This document shows, piece after piece, positions 45,014-53,741 of a stretch of DNA of 64,000 nucleotides. The notes below the pieces were generated by a model that searched no databases, had not been told where the DNA came from, and saw only the letters and a list, made by a program, of their open reading frames with translations. Origin of the DNA: Nocardioides humilatus (lineage in GTDB: Bacteria > Actinomycetota > Actinomycetes > Propionibacteriales > Nocardioidaceae). Where the stretch lies: the NCBI RefSeq assembly GCF_008373755.1, contig NZ_VUJV01000009.1, positions 62,001 through 126,000 of the forward strand, read 5' to 3'. The position numbers were made by a program, and so were the translations under genes. Every line of letters begins with the position of its first letter. The first letter of the stretch is position 1.

Positions 45014-45955
45014 ATGAACCAGACGAACAACGCCTCCGAGGGCACCCTCGTGGCCCGGCTGCTCGCTGCGCTACGGCGCTTCGCAGCGGCGCTGCCGAAC
45101 CGGGCCTCCGCCGTGCTGCACCGCCGCCCGCGGTTGCGGCTCAGCCTCCTCATCGGACCTCCGATGCTGTGGCTCGGCGTGGCCTACCTGGGTGCCCTCG
45201 GGGCGTTGTTCATCACCTCGCTCTGGGGGCAGGACCCCTTCACGGGGACCGTGGTCCGTGAGTGGAACCTCGACAACTTCCGGCTCCTGTGGGAGTCGGA
45301 GGTCTACCGCAAGATCACCTTCCGCACGGTCGGCATCGCCGCCGGCGTGACCGTGATCGACATCCTCATCGCCTTCCCGGTGGCGCTCTACATGGCCAAG
45401 GTCGCCTCGCCGAGGATGCGCAACATCCTCGTGATCGCGGTGCTCACGCCGCTGTGGGCGAGCTATCTGGTGAAGGCCTACGCCTGGCGGATCATGCTCA
45501 GCGAGGACGGCGTCGTCAGCGACCTCGGTGGCCTGCTCGGCATCGACACCCCGGGCTACGGGCTCGCTGCCGTCGTCATCACGCTGGCCTACCTGTGGCT
45601 CCCGTTCATGATCCTGCCGATCTACGCCGGCCTCGAGCGGCTGCCCGACTCGATGCTCGAGGCGTCGATGGACCTGGGTGCCAAGACCGGCCACACGATG
45701 CGCCGGGTGGTGCTGCCGTCGGTCTTCCCGGCCGTGATCGCCGGCTCGATCTTCACCTTCTCGCTGTCGCTCGGTGACTACATCACGGTGCGCATCGTCG
45801 GTGGCGCCAACCAGATGCTCGGCAACGTCGTCTACGACAACGTCGGCGCCGCCAACAACCTCCCCTTCGCCGCAGCCGTCGCGACCATCCCGGTCGTGAT
45901 CATGCTCGTCTACCTGGCGGCTGCTCGTCGTACGGGCGCACTGGAGAACGTCTGA
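45014..45955 (+). CDS. potB: Polyamine ABC transporter permease
   Basis: A 313-residue membrane protein with six helices after a basic N-terminal tail of about 40 residues. The EAA loop (DSMLEASMDLGAKTGHTMRRVVLPSVFP) that docks on PotA is clear at about residues 213-240. It forms the channel with PotC. The stop overlaps the start of the next gene (TGATG). The tail before the first helix is longer than in many PotB proteins. Confidence 0.92.
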   Translation: MNQTNNASEGTLVARLLAALRRFAAALPNRASAVLHRRPRLRLSLLIGPPMLWLGVAYLGALGALFITSLWGQDPFTGTVVREWNLDNFRLLWESEVYRKITFRTVGIAAGVTVIDILIAFPVALYMAKVASPRMRNILVIAVLTPLWASYLVKAYAWRIMLSEDGVVSDLGGLLGIDTPGYGLAAVVITLAYLWLPFMILPIYAGLERLPDSMLEASMDLGAKTGHTMRRVVLPSVFPAVIAGSIFTFSLSLGDYITVRIVGGANQMLGNVVYDNVGAANNLPFAAAVATIPVVIMLVYLAAARRTGALENV

Positions 45956-46773
45956 TGACCCCGTCGGCCACCATGTCACCCGGCTTCCGCATCGTGCTGC
46001 GCACGATCACCTGCCTCGCGCTCGTCGTGATCTACGCACCGCTGATGCTCGTCGTCATCAACTCGTTCAACGCGAGCCAGACCTTCGCCTGGCCGCCGAC
46101 CGACCTCACGCTCGACTGGTGGCGCAAGGCCGTCGACAGCCAGGGAGCGCGCGACGCGGTCCAGGTCAGTGTCGAGGTGGCCGCGCTCGCCACGGTCGTC
46201 GCGCTGGTGCTCGGCACCATGGCCGCGATGGCGCTGCAGCGCTACCGCTTCTTCGGCCGCGATGCCGTGTCCCTGCTGATCATCTTGCCGATCGCGCTCC
46301 CCGGCATCGTCACGGGCATCGCGCTCAACAACGCCTTCCGCACCGTCTTCGGCCTCGAGCTCGGCTTCATCACGATCGTCATCGCCCACGCGACGTTCTG
46401 CATCGTCACGGTCTTCAACAACGTCTTGGCGCGCCTCCGGCGGATGGGGATCAGCCTCGAGGAGGCCTCGGCCGACCTTGGTGCCTCGACGTTCACCACC
46501 TTCCGACTGGTGACCTTCCCGATGATGCGCTCGGCCCTGCTGGCCGGCGGCCTGCTCGCCTTCGCCCTGAGCTTCGACGAGATCATCGTGACGACCTTCA
46601 CCGCCGGCGCCCGTGAGCAGACGCTCCCGATCTGGATCTTCAACAACCTCTTCCGCCCCAACCAGGCGCCGGTCGTCAACGTCGTCGCCGTGGTGCTGAT
46701 CCTGCTGTCGATCATCCCGATCTGGGTCTCGCAGAAGCTCGCCGGCGCCTCCGAGGGACTCGCCGGGCGCTGA
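45955..46773 (+). CDS. potC: Polyamine ABC transporter permease
   Basis: A 272-residue membrane protein with six helices and the EAA loop (SLEEASADLGASTFTTFRLVTFPMMRSA) at about residues 165-192. It is the second channel subunit of the polyamine importer. It closes the operon that begins with the aldehyde dehydrogenase, and the next gene, a P450, has its own start region 63 bp on. Confidence 0.92.
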   Translation: MTPSATMSPGFRIVLRTITCLALVVIYAPLMLVVINSFNASQTFAWPPTDLTLDWWRKAVDSQGARDAVQVSVEVAALATVVALVLGTMAAMALQRYRFFGRDAVSLLIILPIALPGIVTGIALNNAFRTVFGLELGFITIVIAHATFCIVTVFNNVLARLRRMGISLEEASADLGASTFTTFRLVTFPMMRSALLAGGLLAFALSFDEIIVTTFTAGAREQTLPIWIFNNLFRPNQAPVVNVVAVVLILLSIIPIWVSQKLAGASEGLAGR

Positions 46774-46836
46774 TGCGATGACCGCTGAGTAGGGATGCTC
46801 ACGCGCTCACCGGATCGGGATGATGAAATGGGCGGC

Positions 46837-48144
46837 ATGGCGCTCCCCATCCCGCTTCCCGGCCCGATCAAACGTCGGGTCGTCAAGCTCCTGCTCGAGC
46901 GCACCATGAAGGACGGCATCGACCTTCGCAAGCTGCGTTTCCTCCCCGAGTCCTTCACCCTGCCGATCAAGCGCGACGGGCTCGACCCGGTGCCCGCGTT
47001 GATGAAGGCGCAGGCCGATCAGCCGGTCAAGAAGCTCGCGACCCTCTTCGGCCGCAACATCTGGCTGGTCTCCGGCTACGACGAGGCCAAGACGGTGCTC
47101 GCCGGTGACGCGGCGGTCTGGTCCAACGACCTCGGGCAGTTCGTGTCGCAGGAGGGCCGTTCGGCCGAGGAGCAGATCGGCGGCCTCGGCATGACCGACC
47201 CGCCGCTGCACACCCAGCTGCGCAAGTACCTCACCCCCGAGTTCACGATGCGCCGCCTCGCCCGCCTCCAGCCCGGCATCGAGACGATCGTCCAGGACCG
47301 CCTCGACGCGATGGACGCGATCGGACCCGAGGTCGACCTCGTCCAGGAGTTTGCCTTCGCGGTGCCCTTCGACGTCATCTGCGACCTGCTCGGCCTCCCC
47401 GTCGAGGACCGCGGCCGCTTCCTCGACCTCGGCGTCGCACGGTTCGACCTCAGCGAGGGCGGCGCCGGCGCGTTCGGTGCGCAGGCGCACACCCGCGACT
47501 TCCTGATTAACGCCGTGCGCGGGCAGCGCGAGAAGCCGGGCGACGGCCTCATCGGCGCCCTGCTCGAGGAGTACGGCGACGAGCTCGACGACATCACCCT
47601 CGGTGGCATCGCCGACGGGGTGTTCCTCGGTGGTTACGAGACCAGCGCCAGCATGCTGGCCCTCGGCACCTACCTGATCGCCACCAACCCAGAGGCCGGA
47701 CGCATGCTCCGCTCCGACCCGAAGTCGATCGACAAGGTGGTGGAGGAGCTGCTGCGGCACCTGGCCGTCGTCCAGCTGGCGTTCCTGAGATTCGCCAAGA
47801 CCGACGTCGAGGTCGGCGGGGTGCAGATCAAGGAGGGCGACGCGGTCGGTGTCTCCCTGCTCGCAGCCAACCGCGACCCGCGGCTCGGCCCCGACCTCGA
47901 CACCTTCGACCCGACCCGCGAGCCGGTGCGCCACCTGTCCTTCGGCTGGGGCATGCACCGCTGCGTGGGTGCCGAGCTCGCCCGGATGGAGCTGCGCACG
48001 GCCCTGCGGATGTTGGCCGAGCGTTACCCCGACCTCACGATGGCCGCTGACATCAGCGCCCTCGACTTCCGCAAGCTGTCGGCGGTCTACGGCGTCGAGG
48101 CGCTCCCGGTGCTGCTCTACGGCCCGCTCGAGGAGATCGCGTAG
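46837..48144 (+). CDS. Cytochrome P450
   Basis: A bacterial P450 of about 435 residues. The haem ligand is Cys376 in FGWGMHRCVGAELARME, the I-helix reads GGYETSASML, and the ExxR pair is in VEELLRHL. It should hydroxylate a hydrophobic substrate with electrons from a ferredoxin, but no ferredoxin or reductase gene is near. Start choice is uncertain: ATG at 46828 and 46837 are both close, 46837 gives a more usual length. It begins 63 bp after potC. The N-terminus is hydrophobic (ALPIPLPGPIKRRVVKLLLE). Confidence 0.9.
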   Translation: MALPIPLPGPIKRRVVKLLLERTMKDGIDLRKLRFLPESFTLPIKRDGLDPVPALMKAQADQPVKKLATLFGRNIWLVSGYDEAKTVLAGDAAVWSNDLGQFVSQEGRSAEEQIGGLGMTDPPLHTQLRKYLTPEFTMRRLARLQPGIETIVQDRLDAMDAIGPEVDLVQEFAFAVPFDVICDLLGLPVEDRGRFLDLGVARFDLSEGGAGAFGAQAHTRDFLINAVRGQREKPGDGLIGALLEEYGDELDDITLGGIADGVFLGGYETSASMLALGTYLIATNPEAGRMLRSDPKSIDKVVEELLRHLAVVQLAFLRFAKTDVEVGGVQIKEGDAVGVSLLAANRDPRLGPDLDTFDPTREPVRHLSFGWGMHRCVGAELARMELRTALRMLAERYPDLTMAADISALDFRKLSAVYGVEALPVLLYGPLEEIA

Positions 48145-48175
48145 ATCTCGTTCGTCGGAACGCTCGACGCGGAGA

Positions 48176-48189
48176 TAGAACCTGTTCCA
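48176..48189 (+). promoter_or_regulatory. KstR-like box upstream of the second P450
   Basis: TAGAACCTGTTCCA fits TnnAACnnGTTnnA at all fixed positions. It is ten bases before the ATG at 48200, as in the SDR case at 22482. In mycobacteria this pattern controls cholesterol catabolic genes. Confidence 0.55.
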
Positions 48190-48199
48190 TTCTTCTCCG

Positions 48200-49444
48200 A
48201 TGGGAACCGAGTCGACCGCCGCCCACTACGTGCCCGGAGGCGGACTCGCGTGGCGTGACCCGTGGCCGTCGTACTCCGCACTGCGTGAGCACGACCCCGT
48301 CCACCACGTCGTCCCGCGCGGGCGGCCGGACGAGGACTTCTACGTGCTGTCGCGCCACACCGACGTCGTCGCAGCGGCTGTCGACACCGAGACCTTCAGC
48401 AGCGCATCGGGCCTGACGGTCAACTACGGCGAGCTCGAGCAGATCGGCCTGGCCGACAACCCGCCGTTCGTGATGACCGATCCGCCGGTGCACACGGCGT
48501 TCCGGCGACTCGTCGCCCGCGGCTTCACGCCGCGGCAGGTCGCCGAGCTCGAGCCGGCCGTGCGGGCGTTCGTCGTCGAGCGCCTCGAGCGACTGCGCGC
48601 GGCCGGCGGCGGCGACATCGTGGCCGAGCTCTTCAAGCCGATGCCGAGCATGGTCGTCGCGCACTACCTCGGGGTGCCCGAGGAGGACCGGCCGCGCTTC
48701 GACGACTGGACCAACGCGATCGTGTCGGCCAACGCGGCCGACGGGGTGGGCGGCGCCGTCAGCGGCGCGGCCGGCGCGACGATCGAGCTGATGGGCTACT
48801 TCTCCGCACTCATCGACCAGCGGCGGGCCGAGCAGGCGGCGGGCCGGATGGGGGAGGACACCGTCTCCCACCTGGTCGCGGCTGCGGCCGAGGGAGATCA
48901 GGACGCGCGCACCGACGCGATGGCGATCCTCGGCTTCGTCTTCACCATGGTCACCGGAGGCAACGACACCACGACCGGCCTGCTGGGCGGCTCGATGGAG
49001 CTCCTCGCGACCTACCCCGAGCAGCATGAGGAGCTCGCCGAGTCGCCGGGGCTCGTGGCCGATGCCGTCGAGGAGCTGCTCCGCCTCACCTCACCGGTGC
49101 AGGGCCTGGCTCGCACCACCACCCGCGACGTCGAGATCCATGGCGAGGTCGTCCCGGCGGGCCGCCGGGTCCTGCTGCTCTACGGCGCCGCCAACCGCGA
49201 CTGGCGCAAGTACGGCGCCGATGCCGAGCACCTCGACATCCGACGCCGGCCGACCCAGATCCTCACCTTCAGCCAGGGCCACCACCACTGCCTCGGCGCC
49301 GCAGCCGCCCGCCTCCAGGCGCGCATCGCGCTGGAGGAGCTGATGCGGATGATCCCGCGCTTCACGGTCGATCCCGACCAGATCGTCTGGGCGCCGGGTC
49401 CCTACGTGCGACGCCCGGTGAGCGTGCCGCTCGTCGTCAGCTGA
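48200..49444 (+). CDS. Cytochrome P450
   Basis: A 414-residue P450 with haem ligand Cys364 in FSQGHHHCLGAAAARLQ, I-helix GGNDTTTGLL and ExxR in EELLRLTSP. The first part (GGGLAWRDPWPSYSALREHDPVHHV) is typical of actinobacterial soluble P450s. A perfect match to the KstR operator pattern just upstream suggests a steroid or lipid substrate. Homology to known steroid P450s was not checked. No redox partner is encoded nearby. Confidence 0.9.
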   Translation: MGTESTAAHYVPGGGLAWRDPWPSYSALREHDPVHHVVPRGRPDEDFYVLSRHTDVVAAAVDTETFSSASGLTVNYGELEQIGLADNPPFVMTDPPVHTAFRRLVARGFTPRQVAELEPAVRAFVVERLERLRAAGGGDIVAELFKPMPSMVVAHYLGVPEEDRPRFDDWTNAIVSANAADGVGGAVSGAAGATIELMGYFSALIDQRRAEQAAGRMGEDTVSHLVAAAAEGDQDARTDAMAILGFVFTMVTGGNDTTTGLLGGSMELLATYPEQHEELAESPGLVADAVEELLRLTSPVQGLARTTTRDVEIHGEVVPAGRRVLLLYGAANRDWRKYGADAEHLDIRRRPTQILTFSQGHHHCLGAAAARLQARIALEELMRMIPRFTVDPDQIVWAPGPYVRRPVSVPLVVS

Positions 49445-49446
49445 GA

Positions 49447-50748
49447 TCAGCGGGCGGGGCGCTCGAGCCGGTAGCGCCAGAAGACGGGGATGGCGACCGC
49501 TGCCGCGGCCGTGAGTACGACGACCAGCACCCCGCCGCCCGCAGCTGCCACCGCGGTGCCGACCATGGCAGCGGTCGCGCCGTGCGCGACGTCGGCGATG
49601 CGCGGCCCGCCCGCCACGACGACGATGAAGATGCCCTGCAGGCGGCCGCGCACCGCATCGGCGGCGGAGGCCTGCAGGATGCTGGTGCGGAAGGCGGCGG
49701 ACGCCATGTCGGCTGCTCCGCCGATCACGAGCATGAGCACCGCGAGGACCAGCAGCAGCCGGGCCGCACCGCCGGCGCCATCAGCATGGTCGGCGAGCCC
49801 GATCGCCAGACCGAAGCCCACCATCGCGAGCCCCCAGACGACGATGCACCACACGACGGCCTTGCCCTGGGCGTCCACCCGCGAGACCCAGCCGGAGAAG
49901 ATCCCGCCGAGCACGGCGCCGGCCGGGATGCCGGCGAAGAGCAGCGCGAAGACGATGCCGCCCTCGGACGGGCCGGCGAAGCTCTCGTGAGCGATCTGGG
50001 GGAAGAGCGCGCGGGGCATGCCGAAGACCATCGCGATGATGTCGACGAGGAAGCTCATCATCAGCACGGGGTGGCCGCGCAGGTAGCCGATGCCCTCGAT
50101 GACCGACCGCAGTCCGGGTGGCCGGCCGCTCGCGCCCTCGACCGGCAGGGGTGGCAGCCGCAGGACGGCCCACATCGTCGCGAGGAGGCACAGGCTGTCG
50201 AGCAGGTAGAGCCACGAGAAGCCGAGGACGGGGATCAGCGCCCCGGCGACGAGCGGTCCGGCGATCGCGCCCGCCTGGAAGACCGTCATGTTGAGCGAGT
50301 TGGCGGCGGGCAGCAGCTCGTCGGGGAGCAGCTTGGGCAGCACCGCGCTCCGGGTCGGTTGGTTGATCGCGAAGAACGCCTGCTGCACCGAGAAGAGTCC
50401 GAGCAGCAGCCACACGTTGCTCGAGCCGAGCGCGGCCTGCAGCCAGAAGAGGGTCGACGTGCCGATCAGCCCCGACGTCGTGACGAGCAGCAGGCTGCGC
50501 CGGTCGAAGTGGTCGGCCAGCGCGCCACCCCAGAGGCCGAAGACGACCAGGGGCACGAGGCCGAAGATGCCGGTCAGGCCGACGTAGGCCGACGAGCCCG
50601 TCTCGGCGTAGATCTGTGCGGGGACCGCAACCACCGTCAGCTGGGCGCCGACGACGGTGATGATGTTGGCGGTCCAGAGCCGCCGGAAGTGTGCGACGGC
50701 CAGGGGCCGGGTGTCGGCCGTCAGGCTGCGCAACGACCGTCCACTCAC
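49447..50748 (-). CDS. MFS exporter (EntS-like)
   Basis: A 433-residue twelve-helix permease. The arrangement VAHFRRLWTANIITVVGAQLTVVAVPAQIY at the start and NQPTRSAVLPKLLPDELLPAANSLN near residue 130 is typical of the MFS_3/EntS-like exporters. GALADHFDRRSLLLVT is the loop 2-3 motif. The cargo is unknown. It ends 2 bp after the convergent P450 stop. It is upstream-adjacent to a TetR gene on the same strand. Confidence 0.88.
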   Translation of the reverse strand: MSGRSLRSLTADTRPLAVAHFRRLWTANIITVVGAQLTVVAVPAQIYAETGSSAYVGLTGIFGLVPLVVFGLWGGALADHFDRRSLLLVTTSGLIGTSTLFWLQAALGSSNVWLLLGLFSVQQAFFAINQPTRSAVLPKLLPDELLPAANSLNMTVFQAGAIAGPLVAGALIPVLGFSWLYLLDSLCLLATMWAVLRLPPLPVEGASGRPPGLRSVIEGIGYLRGHPVLMMSFLVDIIAMVFGMPRALFPQIAHESFAGPSEGGIVFALLFAGIPAGAVLGGIFSGWVSRVDAQGKAVVWCIVVWGLAMVGFGLAIGLADHADGAGGAARLLLVLAVLMLVIGGAADMASAAFRTSILQASAADAVRGRLQGIFIVVVAGGPRIADVAHGATAAMVGTAVAAAGGGVLVVVLTAAAAVAIPVFWRYRLERPAR

Positions 50749-50777
50749 CCCGCGATGCTACGGGCGGCGACCGCCGG

Positions 50778-51383
50778 CTAGGACGGGTGGGGCCGCAGCA
50801 TGGGCACCAGGATGGTGCGCGCGACGGACCGCAGCTGAGCTTCGTCGTCGAGGTCGATCTTGTGGCTCGGGATCAGCAGGAACGACGTGCAGACCCGCAC
50901 CATCACCTCAGCGACGAGGTCCGGGTCGATCGTGCTGTCGATGTTGCCGGCCTCTTGCTCACGACGGAGCTGTCCGCCCAAGAAGCGCGCGACCGTCGCC
51001 AAGGTGTTGCCGTCGTCGCCCACCACCGACGACAGGAGCATGTCGTTGTCGGCGACGAAGAGGGCGTTGATCAGGGGGTTGCTGCGCACCACGCGCAACG
51101 ACGTGGCGAAGCCGAGCTCGACCCGCTCCTCGAGGGTGGTGGCGCCGGCCAGGGCACCGACGAACTCGTCGAAGAAGTTGCGGAACTCGTGCTGCACGGT
51201 CCGCTCGACCAGCAGCTCCTTGGTCGCAAACCGCCGGTAGACCGTGATCCGCGAGACGCCGGACCGCTTCGCGACGTCCTCCATCGTCGAGCGCTGCACG
51301 CCGAAGCGGCGGAACTGCTCGCTCGCGCCGACGAGGATCCGATCGGTCGTCTCGTCGACGCCGTCCGGGATCGCTGAGGTCAC
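50778..51383 (-). CDS. TetR family transcriptional regulator
   Basis: A 201-residue TetR. The HTH reads TMEDVAKRSGVSRITVYRRFATKELLVERTV (about residues 32-62), very close to consensus. The C-terminal helices bind the ligand. It lies between an SDR gene 10 bp upstream and the MFS exporter gene downstream on one strand, so it may be co-transcribed with the SDR gene and control the exporter. No operator was recognised. Confidence 0.88.
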   Translation of the reverse strand: MTSAIPDGVDETTDRILVGASEQFRRFGVQRSTMEDVAKRSGVSRITVYRRFATKELLVERTVQHEFRNFFDEFVGALAGATTLEERVELGFATSLRVVRSNPLINALFVADNDMLLSSVVGDDGNTLATVARFLGGQLRREQEAGNIDSTIDPDLVAEVMVRVCTSFLLIPSHKIDLDDEAQLRSVARTILVPMLRPHPS

Positions 51384-51393
51384 GGGCCGGACG

Positions 51394-52062
51394 TTACCCG
51401 TTGTAGGAGACGTGCGGACTCCAGGCGTCGTCGGGGCGGGACACGGCGGCCCACATCGCCTCGGCGATCGGCGGCGGCGTGAACGGCCCCTCCTTGGCGA
51501 GCACCCCGTTGATCTGTACGGCGACCGCCCGCACGCCCTCGGGCGCCAGCGTCTTGTCGAGGCTGGTCACCAGGTTGCGCACGGCGGCCTTCTGCACGCC
51601 CAGGGTGGGGGCCGACGGTGACGGGGTGTCGGCGGCCGCGCTGCCCGTGACGAGCACGCGCGCGCCTGCCGACATGTGGGGTTGGGCGGCCTGCACCGCG
51701 GGGAGGAGTCCGCCCGCGCCGAAGGCGACGTCCTCGAGCAGCTCGGCGACCGTGAGCTCGAGCAGGCTCTTCTCCCGCCACGCGCTGGGGTTGAAGTGGA
51801 GGACGTCGATGCGGCCGTGCCGCTCGCCGATCGCGCCCACGACCGAGGCGATGTCGGCCGGGTCGTTGAGGTCGACCCCGACGCCCTCGGCGCGGTGGCC
51901 CTCGGCCTCGAGCGTGGCGGCCCACGGCGCGGCGTCGTCAGCCGTGCGGCCGGCCAGTACGGCGACGTACCCCTCCTGCGCGAAGCGGCGGGCCACGCCC
52001 AGGCCGAGTCCGGGGCCTGCTCCGAGGACGACGTAGACGGGGGAGTCAGAGGAGTCGCTCAT
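51394..52062 (-). CDS. Atypical short-chain dehydrogenase-like protein
   Basis: A 222-residue Rossmann protein of the SDR family: LGAGPGLGLGVARRFAQEG replaces the usual TGxxxGxG start. The catalytic Tyr of YxxxK is absent: the equivalent reads LGVQK, with leucine. NNAG is replaced by FNPSAW. It may still bind NAD(P), but classical SDR chemistry is doubtful. It precedes a TetR gene by 10 bp. A longer frame to 52803 includes non-coding sequence and the divergent regulator's promoter. Confidence 0.8.
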   Translation of the reverse strand: MSDSSDSPVYVVLGAGPGLGLGVARRFAQEGYVAVLAGRTADDAAPWAATLEAEGHRAEGVGVDLNDPADIASVVGAIGERHGRIDVLHFNPSAWREKSLLELTVAELLEDVAFGAGGLLPAVQAAQPHMSAGARVLVTGSAAADTPSPSAPTLGVQKAAVRNLVTSLDKTLAPEGVRAVAVQINGVLAKEGPFTPPPIAEAMWAAVSRPDDAWSPHVSYNG

Positions 52063-52149
52063 GGCGCCCACCCTAGTGAGCCCGTGGGTGACGCAGCCCA
52101 CTGGTCCAACCAGTTGACCTGCGGGTGGAAGCGCAGGCACCATGGACCC

Positions 52150-52866
52150 ATGGACATCACCCCGGTCACCCGCACTGCGGTCTCCGACGTCGTCTTCGGA
52201 CAGCTCGTCGCCGAGATCCTGAGCGGTCGTCTCGCCGCCGAGGAGGCGCTGCCCGGTGAGCGCGAGCTCGCCGAGCGGTTCGGGGTCAACCGCCACGCGA
52301 TCCGCGAGGCGCTCAAGCGCGTGCAGCAGTCCGGGCTGGTCCGCATCAGCCAGGGCGGCAAGACGCGGGTCCTCGACTGGCGCGCCAACGCCGGGCTCGA
52401 CACGCTGTCCCAGCTGGTCTCTGCCGGCGCTCTCCCGCCGCTGCAGATCCTGCGCGACATCGCGGAGATGCGTCGCTCGGTCGCCGCCGACGCCGCGCGG
52501 CTCTGCGCCGAGCGCGCGAGCGACGAGCAGCGCGCCGCCGTACTCGCTGCTGCAGAGAGCTATCCCACCGATAGCGCGTCCATCGCCGACACGTTCGGCC
52601 CCGACATGGACTTCTGGACCGCCGTCATCGAGGGCACCGGCAACGTCGCCTACCGGCTCGGGCTCAACACGCTCGTCGCCGGCTTCACCGAGGTCGGCTG
52701 GCAGACGGTCGTCGACCTCGGTCTCGGCGAGGAGTACGTCGACCGCGACGCCCACATCGACCTCGCCCGACTCATCGTTGACCGCGATGCCGCGGGCGCC
52801 CACCGACTCGCCGAGGAGCTGCTCGGCCGCACCGTCGCGCGCATCGCCGCGGCGATCAAGGAGTGA
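52150..52866 (+). CDS. FadR-type GntR regulator
   Basis: A 238-residue regulator: HTH ERELAERFGVNRHAIREALKRVQQSGLVRISQGG (about residues 37-70), followed by a helical FadR/FCD-like effector domain (MRRSVAADAARLCAERAS onward). Its stop overlaps the GTG of the desaturase-family gene, so the two are co-translated. A fatty acyl-CoA ligand is plausible, given the lipid enzyme partner. Confidence 0.88.
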   Translation: MDITPVTRTAVSDVVFGQLVAEILSGRLAAEEALPGERELAERFGVNRHAIREALKRVQQSGLVRISQGGKTRVLDWRANAGLDTLSQLVSAGALPPLQILRDIAEMRRSVAADAARLCAERASDEQRAAVLAAAESYPTDSASIADTFGPDMDFWTAVIEGTGNVAYRLGLNTLVAGFTEVGWQTVVDLGLGEEYVDRDAHIDLARLIVDRDAAGAHRLAEELLGRTVARIAAAIKE

Positions 52867-53741
52867 TCCCTGTGTTCGACCTGATCCTGCACGCCATCCC
52901 GGTCTTCGTGATCTGCCTCGTCCTGGAGGCTGCCTCGTTCTACTTCCTGCCCGATGACGACGAGCTCGGCTACGAGGTGCGCGACAGCCGCACCAGCCTG
53001 ACGATGGGCCTGGGCAACGTCTTCATCAACATCGGCTGGAAGCTCGTCGTGCTGGCCGCGTTCGCCGCGGTCTACCTGATCGCGCCGGTGCACCTGCCGG
53101 CCGACAACCCGCTGACCTGGGTGGCGCTCTTCTTCGCCGACGACTTCGCGTACTACTGGTACCACCGCACCCACCACACGATCCGGATCTTCTGGGCCAG
53201 TCACGTGGTGCACCACTCGAGCGAGTACTACAACCTGTCGACCGCGCTGCGGCAGACCTGGACGCCCTTCACGTCGCTGCCCTACTGGCTGCCGCTGGCC
53301 TTCCTCGGCTTCTCGCCGTGGATGATCCTGCTCGCCCAGTCGTGGAGCCTGCTCTACCAGTTCTTCATCCACACCGAGCGCGTCGAGAAGCTCTGGAAGC
53401 CGATCGAGCTCGTGATGAACACGCCGTCGCACCACCGGGTCCACCACGGCTCCAACCAGCAGTACCTCGACAAGAACTACGGCGGCATCCTCATCGTCTG
53501 GGACCGGCTGTTCCGGAGCTTCGCGCCCGAAGGTGAGCGGGTCCGTTACGGCCTGACGAAGAACATCGAGACCTTCAACCCGGCCCGCGTCGCGACCCAC
53601 GAGTACGCCGCGATCCTCCGCGACCTGCGCGCGGCCCGCACCTGGGGCGAGCGGTGGGGCTACGTCGCCAAGGGTCCGGGCTGGCAGCCCGCCCCGGAGG
53701 GTTCACTGGACGGGCGGCCAGCAGTATCGGTGGGTCGGTAG
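52863..53741 (+). CDS. Sterol desaturase / fatty acid hydroxylase family membrane protein
   Basis: A 292-residue membrane di-iron enzyme. The histidine clusters are intact: HRTHH (101-105), HVVHH (114-118) and HHRVHH (190-195). Four or more helices anchor it in the membrane. The family introduces hydroxyl groups or double bonds into sterols, carotenoids or fatty acids. The GTG start overlaps the FadR-type regulator stop. The last 39 bp overlap the convergent orphan gene. Confidence 0.9.
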   Translation: MIPVFDLILHAIPVFVICLVLEAASFYFLPDDDELGYEVRDSRTSLTMGLGNVFINIGWKLVVLAAFAAVYLIAPVHLPADNPLTWVALFFADDFAYYWYHRTHHTIRIFWASHVVHHSSEYYNLSTALRQTWTPFTSLPYWLPLAFLGFSPWMILLAQSWSLLYQFFIHTERVEKLWKPIELVMNTPSHHRVHHGSNQQYLDKNYGGILIVWDRLFRSFAPEGERVRYGLTKNIETFNPARVATHEYAAILRDLRAARTWGERWGYVAKGPGWQPAPEGSLDGRPAVSVGR

